Shown piece after piece: positions 8,067 through 16,319 of a stretch of DNA of 64,000 nt. Origin of the DNA: Lactobacillus sp. ESL0791. Its GTDB lineage: Bacteria; Bacillota; Bacilli; Lactobacillales; Lactobacillaceae. Below the pieces are notes generated by a model. The model did not search any database. It worked only from the letters and a program-made list of their open reading frames with translations, and had not been told where the DNA came from. The first letter of the stretch is position 1; every line of letters starts with the position of its first letter. Both the position numbers and the translations under genes were made by a program. The stretch is from assembly GCF_029433255.1 (NCBI RefSeq), contig NZ_JAQTHU010000001.1:124001-188000 (forward strand), given 5' to 3'.

Positions 8067-9173
8067 TTATAATTTAAAAATTAAAAGTGCCCAACCCACA
8101 AGGGTGAGAATGATTAAGCCGATAAACTGCATAACTGTCCATTTCTTGAAAAACTTAGCCTTGCTGACGCTGGCATTCTCGGTAAAAGTCTTAAGCACCA
8201 GCATGTTGGCCATTGAACCAATCGGTGAGCCGAAACCACCAATATTGGAGCCAAGATAAAGTGCCTGGGCGTAGACCGTAAACTTACCAACCAAAATGGT
8301 TGACGGAACATTACTCATTACCTGGCTAGAAAGAATTGATGTAAAGTAGGTCGAAGTTTCGGAGTTGACCATCGTGTGGATGACAGCAACAACTGCTGGA
8401 ATTTGCTGAATGTCACTGATAAAAATGAAGAAGCAGGTGAAAGTCAGTAACAATGCATAGTCAATTTTTAATAAAATCCGCGGATTAATCAGAATTGCCA
8501 AGGCCAATGAAGCTAGCAGCGGCCAGATAATATTAACAACTCTAAAGACACCGAGAAAGAAGAAAATAAAAACAGCGGTTGTGATTACAGTCAGTCGAAC
8601 ATTTATTTGAATATTCTCAGTTTTTTGTACAGGAATTTCTTTGCGCGGAATAAAGTAGAACACGACCAGCAAAATTAGTAAGGAAATCAGCAAAAACGGA
8701 ATTGCCCAAGAGAAAAATTTGAAAAAGTCGACGTCGTACTTGCTTACTAAGAAAATGTTGTGCGGATTGCCCCAAGGCGTGAAAGCCGCGCCCACATTGG
8801 CTCCCATGCCAATTAAGGTCACTGGCAGGATTTGCGGTAGATCGTATTTTTTAGCAATATTTAGGTATAAGGGTATCAGGGTTAAAACCGTAATGTCGTT
8901 GCCCAAAAACATTCCCGAAATAATTGCCAATAATGTAAATACAATATTTAGTTTGCGGGTATTGCTAGCGACACTTGTCAGCTTGTATGCCAGCACATCC
9001 AGAATATGCAGGTAGGCATAAATTTGAATAATTGTGAGCATTGAAGCAACCGATCCCAAGGTGTGAAAGTTGATGTCTTCGAATCGCGGCCTCGCAAAAA
9101 AAAGGCTGATTATTGTCACAAAGATAGTAATCTGCAAAATTTTGTCTTTAAAAATCTTTTTTAAGACGGTCAT
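8067..9173 (-). CDS. ArsB/NhaD (SLC13/CitMHS-like) transporter
   Basis: This 368-residue protein has about ten hydrophobic segments and typical ion-transporter-superfamily loops: NDITVLTLIPLYL, MGANVGAAFTPWGNPHN and, in the second half, SNVPSTILVG and GSNIGGFGSPIGSMANM. The two pseudo-symmetric loops with Asn-Pro/Gly define the ArsB/NhaD/CitMHS clan. The substrate is unknown. I place the start at ATG 9173, since GGGGGGA precedes it by 7 bases; a longer frame to 9203 would put this SD inside the gene. Confidence 0.82.
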   Translation of the reverse strand: MTVLKKIFKDKILQITIFVTIISLFFARPRFEDINFHTLGSVASMLTIIQIYAYLHILDVLAYKLTSVASNTRKLNIVFTLLAIISGMFLGNDITVLTLIPLYLNIAKKYDLPQILPVTLIGMGANVGAAFTPWGNPHNIFLVSKYDVDFFKFFSWAIPFLLISLLILLVVFYFIPRKEIPVQKTENIQINVRLTVITTAVFIFFFLGVFRVVNIIWPLLASLALAILINPRILLKIDYALLLTFTCFFIFISDIQQIPAVVAVIHTMVNSETSTYFTSILSSQVMSNVPSTILVGKFTVYAQALYLGSNIGGFGSPIGSMANMLVLKTFTENASVSKAKFFKKWTVMQFIGLIILTLVGWALLIFKL

Positions 9174-9363
9174 AAAATGTTCCCCCCCACATATTACAAT
9201 CATCTAAAGTGTTTTATTCTATTCTGTGCTTTTTTTCCGTTATACGCAATGATAAATTTATCAGTTAGTTAAAAGTTAGGCTAGTAGGCGTAAATTTTGC
9301 ATTACTTTCAGGCAGTATACTATACTTTAGTAAGTTAGATGAGCAACAAAGAGGAGATTTCCA

Positions 9364-9768
9364 ATGGTTGATACAGAAAAAGTTGTAATGAATATTAAGC
9401 CAGAAGCAGCAGAAAAGATTAAGAGCCGTGTTCATGATGGTCAGGTCGTTCTATTAGCGTTAAATGATGGCTCAAATAAATATTCGAAAATGGGCGGAAC
9501 ATGTACAATCGGTGCAAATTTCCAGTTTGTTGTTTTGGGGCAAAAAGATCCCAAATATAATATCAAAATTGCCAATAATGCAGGACTTGCTCTTTACACG
9601 GCTGAACCGGAGATGGGCTTTTTGAGCAGCAATTTGGTTGTTAATTCGAGAAATGCAACCCTGAGTTTGTCTGATGACAGCGGCGTGATCGATGGTGGTG
9701 TCACAATCAGCGACTATGAACCATCAAGCGTAACTGCGAAGGATATGCAGGAAGGCAAAACCTGCTAA
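9364..9768 (+). CDS. HesB/IscA-like iron-sulfur biosynthesis family protein
   Basis: The 134-residue protein matches the Fe-S biosynthesis (HesB-like) family common in lactobacilli. It has an N-terminal NIKPEAAEKIKSR segment, GGTCTIGANF with a cysteine near residue 47, and a C-terminal GKTC. Two cysteines remain, fewer than the three of canonical A-type carriers, so a classical carrier role is uncertain. SD AAAGAGGAG lies before ATG, and TTGCAT-18-TATACT upstream is a plausible promoter. Confidence 0.75.
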   Translation: MVDTEKVVMNIKPEAAEKIKSRVHDGQVVLLALNDGSNKYSKMGGTCTIGANFQFVVLGQKDPKYNIKIANNAGLALYTAEPEMGFLSSNLVVNSRNATLSLSDDSGVIDGGVTISDYEPSSVTAKDMQEGKTC

Positions 9769-9792
9769 GTTTTAAAGCTTAATATGGTAATA

Positions 9793-9829
9793 AAAAAGGC
9801 TGATGAAAAAATTTTTCGTCAGCCTTTTT
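9793..9829. terminator. Bidirectional terminator
   Basis: AAAAAGGCTGATGAAAAA pairs with TTTTTCGTCAGCCTTTTT between convergent genes. Confidence 0.85.
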
Positions 9830-9836
9830 GTCATTG

Positions 9837-10109
9837 TTAAATATATTTACTCAGATCAAGGCCGTAATCGGTAACGGTAATTTCATAGGCAACTTTATGC
9901 TGATCATCATAATCTTCAGTCTTGCCAAGTGTGAAATATGCGCCAATAGTACCAAATAAATTAACGATAATATCATAAACACCTTTTTTAGAAAACGTAA
10001 CAATGTACAAACATCCAAATTTTGGCTGCTTTTCGCACTTGTATTCGTACATGTCTTTGATACCTTCCTTCATAAATTGTATTAGGTCATCTTGTTTTTT
10101 CTCATTCAT
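9837..10109 (-). CDS. Hypothetical 90-residue protein downstream of the truncated Rgg gene
   Basis: I do not recognise the family. The protein starts MNEKKQDDLIQFMKEGIKDM and has no membrane segment. I chose the start at 10109 because GAGGAAAC lies 6 bases upstream. The 5' part of the same gene is repeated at 13432-13490, behind the intact Rgg gene, as a truncated copy. So an Rgg-plus-small-gene unit was duplicated and this copy kept the complete small gene. Confidence 0.65.
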   Translation of the reverse strand: MNEKKQDDLIQFMKEGIKDMYEYKCEKQPKFGCLYIVTFSKKGVYDIIVNLFGTIGAYFTLGKTEDYDDQHKVAYEITVTDYGLDLSKYI

Positions 10110-10122
10110 AGTTATTGTTTCC

Positions 10123-10653
10123 TCATGCAAATAAATAATCAAACATTTTCAGTTCAAGTGCGAAATTTTTTGCCAATTCTGTAGCACCCATTTCTTCTAG
10201 GACTTTTAAATAATGCAGGGCTTTATTTTTGTCCTTGTTACAGATTGCAATTTTGAATTTGGTAATTTGCAGTTTATCATATTGAAGGATTTCATTGCAA
10301 AGAATTAAGGAATTGTTCAATGCGGTAAGGGTAAGTGCTTTAGGAAAGCTTTGCGTACGCATGAGCAGTTCAATAAGAAGCTGGTTTTTAGTGATTTTAA
10401 GAAAAGAATAGTTGGTTTCAATCGTATGGATTGCCTGGTTTGATATTTGGTTCATTGTTTCATTATCAAAGATAAAGAAAATCATATTGAGCGTGTATAG
10501 ATCCAAGATTGTCCAAGTATCAATTTTAGAATAATAATCGTGCCAAAGCAGCCTGATTTTTTTTACTTCAGGTAAGTTTACTTGTTCCTTTCCGATTTTG
10601 AATGCTGTTAAAATTTTTTCAATTCTTGTCATGTCAAGATTGTAATCAAGCTG
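10123..10653 (-). pseudogene. Truncated Rgg/MutR-family regulator (C-terminal part only)
   Basis: The product matches residues from about 110 to the end of the intact Rgg protein encoded at 13499-14335, with long identical stretches such as DTWTILDLYTLNMIFFIFDN. The DNA-binding N-terminus is gone. Homology stops at about 10653, where the sequence passes into a toxin-like gene on the other strand. The upstream open frame (to 10683) is chance sequence. The protein would lack the helix-turn-helix, so it is most likely inactive. Confidence 0.8.
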
Positions 10654-11009
10654 AACTACTTGATAAGTTAAACGACATGACAATTTCCTATGAGGATGAT
10701 AATTTAGATGATATCCTCAATAATACTAGTAAAATTGGTCTTATGACAAGGTTTGCCTCAGCAATTGTAGCAATAGGTTTCATTCCAGGAATTGGCGAAG
10801 TTATATTAACAATCGCTGGTGTTTTTTTAGTAGGTAACGTTGTTGTAGAAGTTGGTTCTTGGCTTTACAGCACTATAAAAGATAAATTTAATAATGCCAA
10901 GCCATATGCAAGCAATAAGAGTAAAAGCCATTGGGACAAACATACCGGGCATCGTTCCAGAGGCTATGAAAAGAAGAAGGGGAAATCAGGATGGAAAAGT
11001 CGACATTAA
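10654..11009 (+). pseudogene. 5'-truncated C-terminal part of a probable polymorphic (secreted) toxin
   Basis: The frame is open upstream into the Rgg remnant, but real homology can only begin after the junction near 10654. The product has a glycine-rich hydrophobic segment (VAIGFIPGIGEVILTIAGVFLVG) often found before toxin tips, then a basic C-terminus with SHWDKHTGHRSRGYEKKKG, which resembles tips of polymorphic toxins. No SD precedes the first internal ATG (10677). The next gene overlaps its end by 19 bases, as immunity genes do. The toxin activity is not identified. Confidence 0.55.
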
Positions 11010-11219
11010 CTACAGCAAATAAATATCTAAATACAGAAAATTTATTACAAGTTTATTCAAAATATCGTAATGATGATACTTTCTTATTAGGATACTTTAT
11101 GGAAACTATGGGTTCATATTTAATATTTCAAAGTATTGACGAATATGGTGCACTAGATGGATATACCCTCCTAGCTAAATCAGATATTGCAGATATTATT
11201 ACCGATACAAATTATACAA

Positions 11220-12771
11220 CTGAAACTTGAAAGCAATAAAACTAGTCAGATTCCTTGTGGGCTCTGACTTTTTTAATGCCCACTTGTGTTTTATTTGGTT
11301 CACGCCAAATATTTTTGAATGAAGCTAGGTAATAGCTTAATAAATTTGCTTATTATTTGGTCTACCTCTTCTGTAATTTGCTCCTTGACTTCTTTCAATG
11401 CCGATAACAGGTAGACCAATGCTTTTTCGAAAGCTAAATCTGGCAACGCGTCATTCATTAAGTAAAACAAATCTCCAATTGTTCGCTCATCAACTGCTTG
11501 TCTTTCCTGCCAAGCTAGCAGCTCATAAGTTAAGGCAGTGATGGCAAAATAGCCACTTTGTCCGTCATAGTTTTGGATCTGTGATTTATCTAAAGCCAGA
11601 TACTGCTTGGTTGCTTTAAAGAAAGTCTCTATCTGCCATCTACGGCCATAAAGCTGAATAATCTCTTTTGGCTGCAACTGGTATCTTGTAGTAGCCAAAA
11701 CCAAGTATTTTCTCTTGTTACCGCGCTTAGTAACGTATACTAATCTGAGCGGAAAGCTATGTCCTTGATATTCAGCTTCTACCACGCAGCTATAAAGGTA
11801 ATCGTCTTTCAACTTTATCTTTGATGCCGTCAATCTTTCGTACAGACTTTTTACATCATAGAGCCGGCCACGATATCGATAGTATACTTTTTTGCTTAAT
11901 TTAAGCATAGATACGCTGTTTAATCCTAGTTGTTTTAACCGCCAGAACATTTTGGGTGATGCAAACCAACTGTCAAACAGCACATAGTCCGCTGGAATGC
12001 CTTCGTTTAAAGCTTGTTTGATTAATTCAACTGTAACATCATTCATCTGTCTTTGAGCTTGATTTCTTCTTCTGCCTGCAATGGAACGTTTATCAGTAGT
12101 AATGGCTTTACTGCCAATCATGTTTTGTTTGTTCTTAGTTGACATTAAAGCAAAATTTACTGGCAAAAAGTATTGCCATCACTCCAGCCAACAGTTAGGC
12201 CACGGTAACCATTAACATATTCATGCTCATTATGATCATAAACTCTAGCAAGCAATTCCGTTTTCTTAGAATAGGAACGTGACATCAAAGTATCATCAAC
12301 GATCAAGGCTAATCTTCTACGCTTATCAATTGCGGGTTTGAGCGCAGTAATCAAATTGACAGCAGCTAAGCAAAGCAGTTTTTGCCAGTTGATGCGACCA
12401 TCATTGAGAACATTTCTGCCAGTTTTAGAAGTAAATTCTGCAGGTTGATCGAAACGATACAGAGACTTTCTGGCAAAGCGTGATTGGATCATCCAATTAA
12501 TCACCATGAGCAGGCTAACTAAGGAATGACGTTTAAAGTTAACTTTCTTGCTCAGATCAGCTAGACCAATTAGTTTAGCAAAAGCAGAAATTAAAGAACA
12601 AGTATCCTTTTCTTGATTGATTTGCGATATACTTTTCATAGCGTGAGATCTCCTTTAACTTTGATTTTGACACTTAAAGTATAACGCAGGGAGGTCTTGC
12701 GTTTTTATTTTTGTACTAAAAAAGCTAGAAATCACGCTCTTTTTGCGTAATTTCTAGCTTTCAAGTTTCAG
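11220..12771 (-). mobile_element. IS4-family insertion sequence, 1552 bp, with 8-bp target duplication
   Basis: The ends are perfect 15-bp inverted repeats (CTGAAACTTGAAAGC and GCTTTCAAGTTTCAG). The direct repeats TTATACAA at 11212-11219 and 12772-12779 flank them. The transposase reads on the minus strand. Target duplication length and the transposase motif fit family IS4. The intact target duplication suggests a rather recent insertion. Confidence 0.92.
11300..12639 (-). pseudogene. IS4-family transposase in two overlapping frames
   Basis: The N-terminal frame (12157-12639) ends in DGNTFCQ; the C-terminal frame (11300-12166) begins with PVNFALMSTK. Together they give one transposase of about 445 residues. 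Catalytic residues are Asp in LIVDDTL and VLFDSWF, and Glu in the YREK signature YGRRWQIETFFKATKQYL (spacing Y-2-R-3-E-6-K). The shift falls in ACTTTTTGCC; one extra T would restore ...NTFLPVNFALM. This could be a lesion, a sequencing error or a programmed frameshift. Confidence 0.85.
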
Positions 12772-13171
12772 TTATACAAATATTTACAAGAACTATGTTA
12801 AGCAACAAAAAGCAAGAAATAGTTATGATCTTTTTAATTTAAAAAAGCAATACGATTTTATACCTAAAAAAGATATTTCAAGTATGCTTAAATTTTGTTG
12901 TCAACATAAAAACGTAGTTATGCTTAGCTGTACTGCCTATGAATCTTCTAGAGGAGGTCAAGTAATAAGCGCTAATGATGACTATGTAATTTTAGATCAA
13001 ATTAAATACTATACAGATTGGGACATGGATGAGATATCAATTAAGCAAAATGATAAAATTGAAATAAAACAGATACTTGCATTAGATATTATTAGTAAAG
13101 ATAATTTTTTATACGAGCAATATTTAAAATTTTTAGATAATAAAAATCAAATTATGCCAATGTCAACTTAA

Positions 13172-13498
13172 CATAATCCAAAGTTTAACAAGAATTGCTG
13201 CTAGACAAGCATTTGGCCGCTAGTAAAATCAGTTGCTTGTGAAAGATTGACCGTATAGCATTAAAAAGCCCGATTTCTCGGGTTTTTGTTTTTGGGTGCG
13301 TTTGGCATGGGGAATAACTAGTGGAACAGCAAATCCGTTGTACTAAATCGTAATGGAACTACTAGCTAATGGTGAAGATATCATCGCGAGGTAGACTTTT
13401 CAGTTTGCTCAAGGCAAACTGCTTTCCTATCCTTGATGCCTTTCTTCATAAAATGAATTAGGTCATCTTGTTTTTTCTCATTCATAGTTATTGTTTCC
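13172..13498. other. Gene-less stretch with a terminator and a remnant of the small Rgg-linked gene
   Basis: After the immunity-gene stop comes a terminator (13263-13290), then about 110 bases without recognisable content, an 8-bp perfect hairpin CAGTTTGC-TCAAG-GCAAACTG near 13402-13422, and from about 13432 the 5' part of a second copy of the 90-residue gene (minus strand), cut off after roughly 20 codons. Confidence 0.6.
13263..13290 (+). terminator. Terminator of the toxin/immunity unit
   Basis: AAAAAGCCCGA pairs with TCGGGTTTTT, followed by GTTTTT. Confidence 0.8.
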
Positions 13499-14335
13499 TC
13501 ATGCAAATAAATAATCAAACATTTTCAGTTCAAGCGCAAAATTTTCTACTAATTCTGTAGCACCCATTTCTTCTAGGACTTTTAAATAATGCAGGGCTTC
13601 CTTTTTATCCTTGTTACAGATTGCAATTCTGAATTTGGTAATTGCCAGCTTGTCATATCGGAGAGTTTCATTGCACAGGGGCAGAGCTTTGTTCAGTGCT
13701 GCAAGCGCCTCAGTAAAGTCCTTTGCACGTATGAATATAATCGCTTTGTTCAATAAAAAGCTGGTTTCTAATGATTTTAGGAAGGGATAATCAGTTTCAA
13801 TCATTTTGATTGCTTTGTTTGATATTTGGTTCATTGTTTCATTATCAAAGATAAAGAAAATCATGTTAAGCGTGTATAGATCCAAGATTGTCCAAGTGTC
13901 AATTTTAGAATAATAGTCGTGCCAAAGTGGCATGATTATTTTTTTAGCTTTAGTTAGACCTATTTGTTCTTTTCCGGTTTTAAATGCTAGTAAAATTTTT
14001 TCAATTCTTGCAATGTCAGGATCGCGATCAAGCAATGAACATTTTTCAAGAAGTTTATTAATAATAGTGGTTTGTGTGCTATAAGCAACATTAATAAAGC
14101 AATAAATAATCTCTTGCTTAGGGGTAAAAGAATAATTATTTCTAATGTATTCAAATTCTGTAGGTGAGACACCAAGTCGAGTAATCAGTTGAATACAGTC
14201 TTCATAAGATGGTTTTTGACTATTATGTTCAATTTTAGAAATAGCGGTTCTGGTAAATAAGTGATCTGCTAAATCAGTCTGTTTAAGTTTACGAGAAAGT
14301 CTAATGTCTTTAATATTTTCTCCAATGTGTTTCAT
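13499..14335 (-). CDS. Rgg/MutR-family transcriptional regulator next to the lanthipeptide cluster
   Basis: The 278-residue protein has an N-terminal helix-turn-helix (residues ~5-60; KQTDLADHLFTRTAISKIEH) and a long helical Rgg C-terminal domain that in this family binds short peptide pheromones. MutR-type members control lantibiotic genes. It is divergent from the ABC exporter and synthetase. I choose ATG 14335, since AAAGG lies 8 bases upstream; the ATG at 14341 would be only 2 bases from it. A truncated second copy lies at 10123-10653. Peptide control of the cluster is inferred. Confidence 0.85.
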   Translation of the reverse strand: MKHIGENIKDIRLSRKLKQTDLADHLFTRTAISKIEHNSQKPSYEDCIQLITRLGVSPTEFEYIRNNYSFTPKQEIIYCFINVAYSTQTTIINKLLEKCSLLDRDPDIARIEKILLAFKTGKEQIGLTKAKKIIMPLWHDYYSKIDTWTILDLYTLNMIFFIFDNETMNQISNKAIKMIETDYPFLKSLETSFLLNKAIIFIRAKDFTEALAALNKALPLCNETLRYDKLAITKFRIAICNKDKKEALHYLKVLEEMGATELVENFALELKMFDYLFA

Positions 14336-14341
14336 ATACAT

Positions 14342-14550
14342 AACCTTTGATGTTCTAAGTTAGAAACTCTTTAAAAAATCAGTAATCATTCTTGTATAAT
14401 TCGTAAATAAGAAGCTAATATGAATATTTTAGCAAATATCAACTTACTTGGATATATACGTAAGAGGTGATAGGCCAATTCTTGTAGGTAGAAGAAGTTA
14501 ATTATACAAATTTTAATATATGGTAAGTAAACCAGAAAGGGGTAGAAGTA
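14342..14550 (+). promoter_or_regulatory. Divergent control region between Rgg regulator and lanthipeptide genes
   Basis: A TATAAT box at about 14395-14400 has TTTAAA 19 bases upstream. Downstream lies a 16-codon ORF (14420-14470, MNILANINLLGYIRKR) with only a weak SD. Rgg systems often keep a short pheromone gene in this place, but this peptide is less hydrophobic than known SHPs. AGAAAGGGG at 14535-14541 is the SD of the exporter gene. Confidence 0.45.
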
Positions 14551-16302
14551 ATTTTTAAAAATAATTCAAAAATACTAAAACTTGTTAAATTAAACAAGTT
14601 TTTCTGGCTAGGCTTACTTTGTGTGATGGCTGGTAGTGCTTTAGGTATAGTTGTTCCTCTGTATATAAAAGATTTAATTGATTTAAAAAATATATTTAAA
14701 TCGGCATTGTCTTTATCTTTTATAGCTAAGTTGGCTGTTGTGCTAGTTGTGCAAACTATTCTCAGTTCAGGAGGAGATTTTTTAATTAGTCGTGAAGGAG
14801 AACGGCAAATAGTTAATATTAGACAGTTATTAGAGTCACATCTTCTTGAACTGCCAGTTAGCTTTTTTGATGAGCAAGATAGCGGCAAGCTTGCAAGTCG
14901 GATTATTAATGATTCGATTTTGGTGAAGGACTTTATTACGGAAACCATTCCTAGTTTTATTACCAGTTTGATTACAGTTGTCGGGACTTTTGCAGTTTTA
15001 TTTACCTTAGATTGGAAGTTAACGCTGGTAATCTTTACGATTTTCCCATTGGATGCGGCGTTTACTATTCCATTGGGAAACTTTGAGGAGAAACTAACAA
15101 TTGATACGCAAAAGAGTCTGAGTGATTTATCGGGTATTACTACTGAAAGTTTACGTAATATTCGAGCAGTTAAGTTAAATGGCGCAGAAACAGGCATTTT
15201 GGCCAAGTTCGTTGCTAAGCTAAAAAGATTATATAAACTGTCAATTAAAAATGATGCAGTGTTTGCAGTTTTGTCACCAATTCAAGATATGGTTTCCTTT
15301 GTGTTAATCGTTTCGGTTCTGTTTTATGGTGGCTATCGTGTACAAACTAGCACTTTGACTGTTGGTGCTTTGACATCATTTTTGATTTACTTTTTTCAAA
15401 TCGTTAATCCAATTAACGTTCTTGCCTCGTTTTACACGGATTGTAAACAAATGAAGGGTGCAGTTTCAAAAATCAGTGACATTCTTGGTAAAAGTACTGA
15501 AAAATATCATTGTCGTAGCCTTAATGTAAAAGTAAATGAACCATATAATTTAACTATTAGCAATCTTTCCTTTGCTTATGGTCAAAAAAAGGTTTTAGAA
15601 AGGATCAACATGCAGTTTCCGACTGAAAAGAAAATTGCAATTGTTGGTCCTACAGGTGCAGGTAAATCGACATTAATTAATTTGATTACTAGGCTGTATA
15701 ATCCGACATCGGGAGCGATTAAGCTTAATGAAATTAATAGTAATGAATTTGCTTTGGAAGATTGGCGCAGTCTGTTTGGCGTAGTTTCACAGGAAAATTA
15801 TATTATTTCGGGAACTATTTACGATAATTTAGTTTTTGGGCTGCAACAGCAGCCATCGGCTAGTAGCCTTAATGAAGCTATTGCCATCGCGAATCTAGCA
15901 GAATTTATTGCTGGTTTAAAACACGGTATAGCCGAAGTTGTTGGTGAACAGGGCATTAAGCTCTCAGGTGGGCAGCGGCAAAAAATCCAAATTGCCCAAG
16001 CTTACTTGAGGAATCCACGTTTTTTAATCCTTGATGAGGCTACTTCCAATCTAGATGCAAATTCTGAAGCAGAAGTTTCGCAGGCTCTAAAGCACGTTAT
16101 GCAGGGCAGGACAATCATAACGATTGCCCATCGCTTAGCCACAATTACCGATTCCGATCGAATTTATTTTTTGGATAATAAGACGATCGTTGGTTCAGGA
16201 AATCACGAAGAATTACTGAAAAAGGTGCCTAAATATCGGCGTTTTGTTAAAGAACAAATTTTACCGTCGAATAGTCATCGGATAAATGGAGTTGATAGTT
16301 GA
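14551..16302 (+). CDS. ABC exporter (membrane domain fused to ATPase) of the lanthipeptide cluster
   Basis: The protein is a half-size exporter: six membrane helices (residues ~20-310), then an ATPase with Walker A VGPTGAGKST, signature LSGGQRQKIQIAQAY, Walker B FLILDEATSNLD and the H-loop IAHRLAT. There is no N-terminal peptidase domain. The first ATG/GTG (14623/14626) would remove most of the first membrane helix. The frame upstream is coding-like (FKNNSKILKLVKLNKFFWLG) back to a stop at 14542, and a strong SD AAAGGGG sits 8-9 bases before ATT 14551. I therefore propose an ATT start. It probably exports the modified peptide. Confidence 0.85.
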   Translation: MFKNNSKILKLVKLNKFFWLGLLCVMAGSALGIVVPLYIKDLIDLKNIFKSALSLSFIAKLAVVLVVQTILSSGGDFLISREGERQIVNIRQLLESHLLELPVSFFDEQDSGKLASRIINDSILVKDFITETIPSFITSLITVVGTFAVLFTLDWKLTLVIFTIFPLDAAFTIPLGNFEEKLTIDTQKSLSDLSGITTESLRNIRAVKLNGAETGILAKFVAKLKRLYKLSIKNDAVFAVLSPIQDMVSFVLIVSVLFYGGYRVQTSTLTVGALTSFLIYFFQIVNPINVLASFYTDCKQMKGAVSKISDILGKSTEKYHCRSLNVKVNEPYNLTISNLSFAYGQKKVLERINMQFPTEKKIAIVGPTGAGKSTLINLITRLYNPTSGAIKLNEINSNEFALEDWRSLFGVVSQENYIISGTIYDNLVFGLQQQPSASSLNEAIAIANLAEFIAGLKHGIAEVVGEQGIKLSGGQRQKIQIAQAYLRNPRFLILDEATSNLDANSEAEVSQALKHVMQGRTIITIAHRLATITDSDRIYFLDNKTIVGSGNHEELLKKVPKYRRFVKEQILPSNSHRINGVDS

Positions 16303-16319
16303 ACAGGAAAGGAGCATGA

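Larger units (their letters stand above)
10991..13171 (+). pseudogene. Putative immunity gene split by an insertion sequence
   Basis: The two parts, 10991-11219 and 12780-13171, join in frame once the element (11220-12771) and one copy of the 8-bp target duplication are removed. The join reads through ...DTNYT-NIYKNYVK. The restored protein has about 206 residues, is acidic and has no membrane segment. Start ATG 10991 overlaps the end of the toxin-like gene and has SD AGAAGGGGAAATCAGG. Position suggests an immunity protein, but I recognise no family. Confidence 0.7.

Noticed and set aside
14502..15206. 234-residue minus-strand frame opposite the ABC exporter
   Set aside because: It is the mirror of a coding frame, with low-complexity Ser/Lys/Leu composition and no SD.
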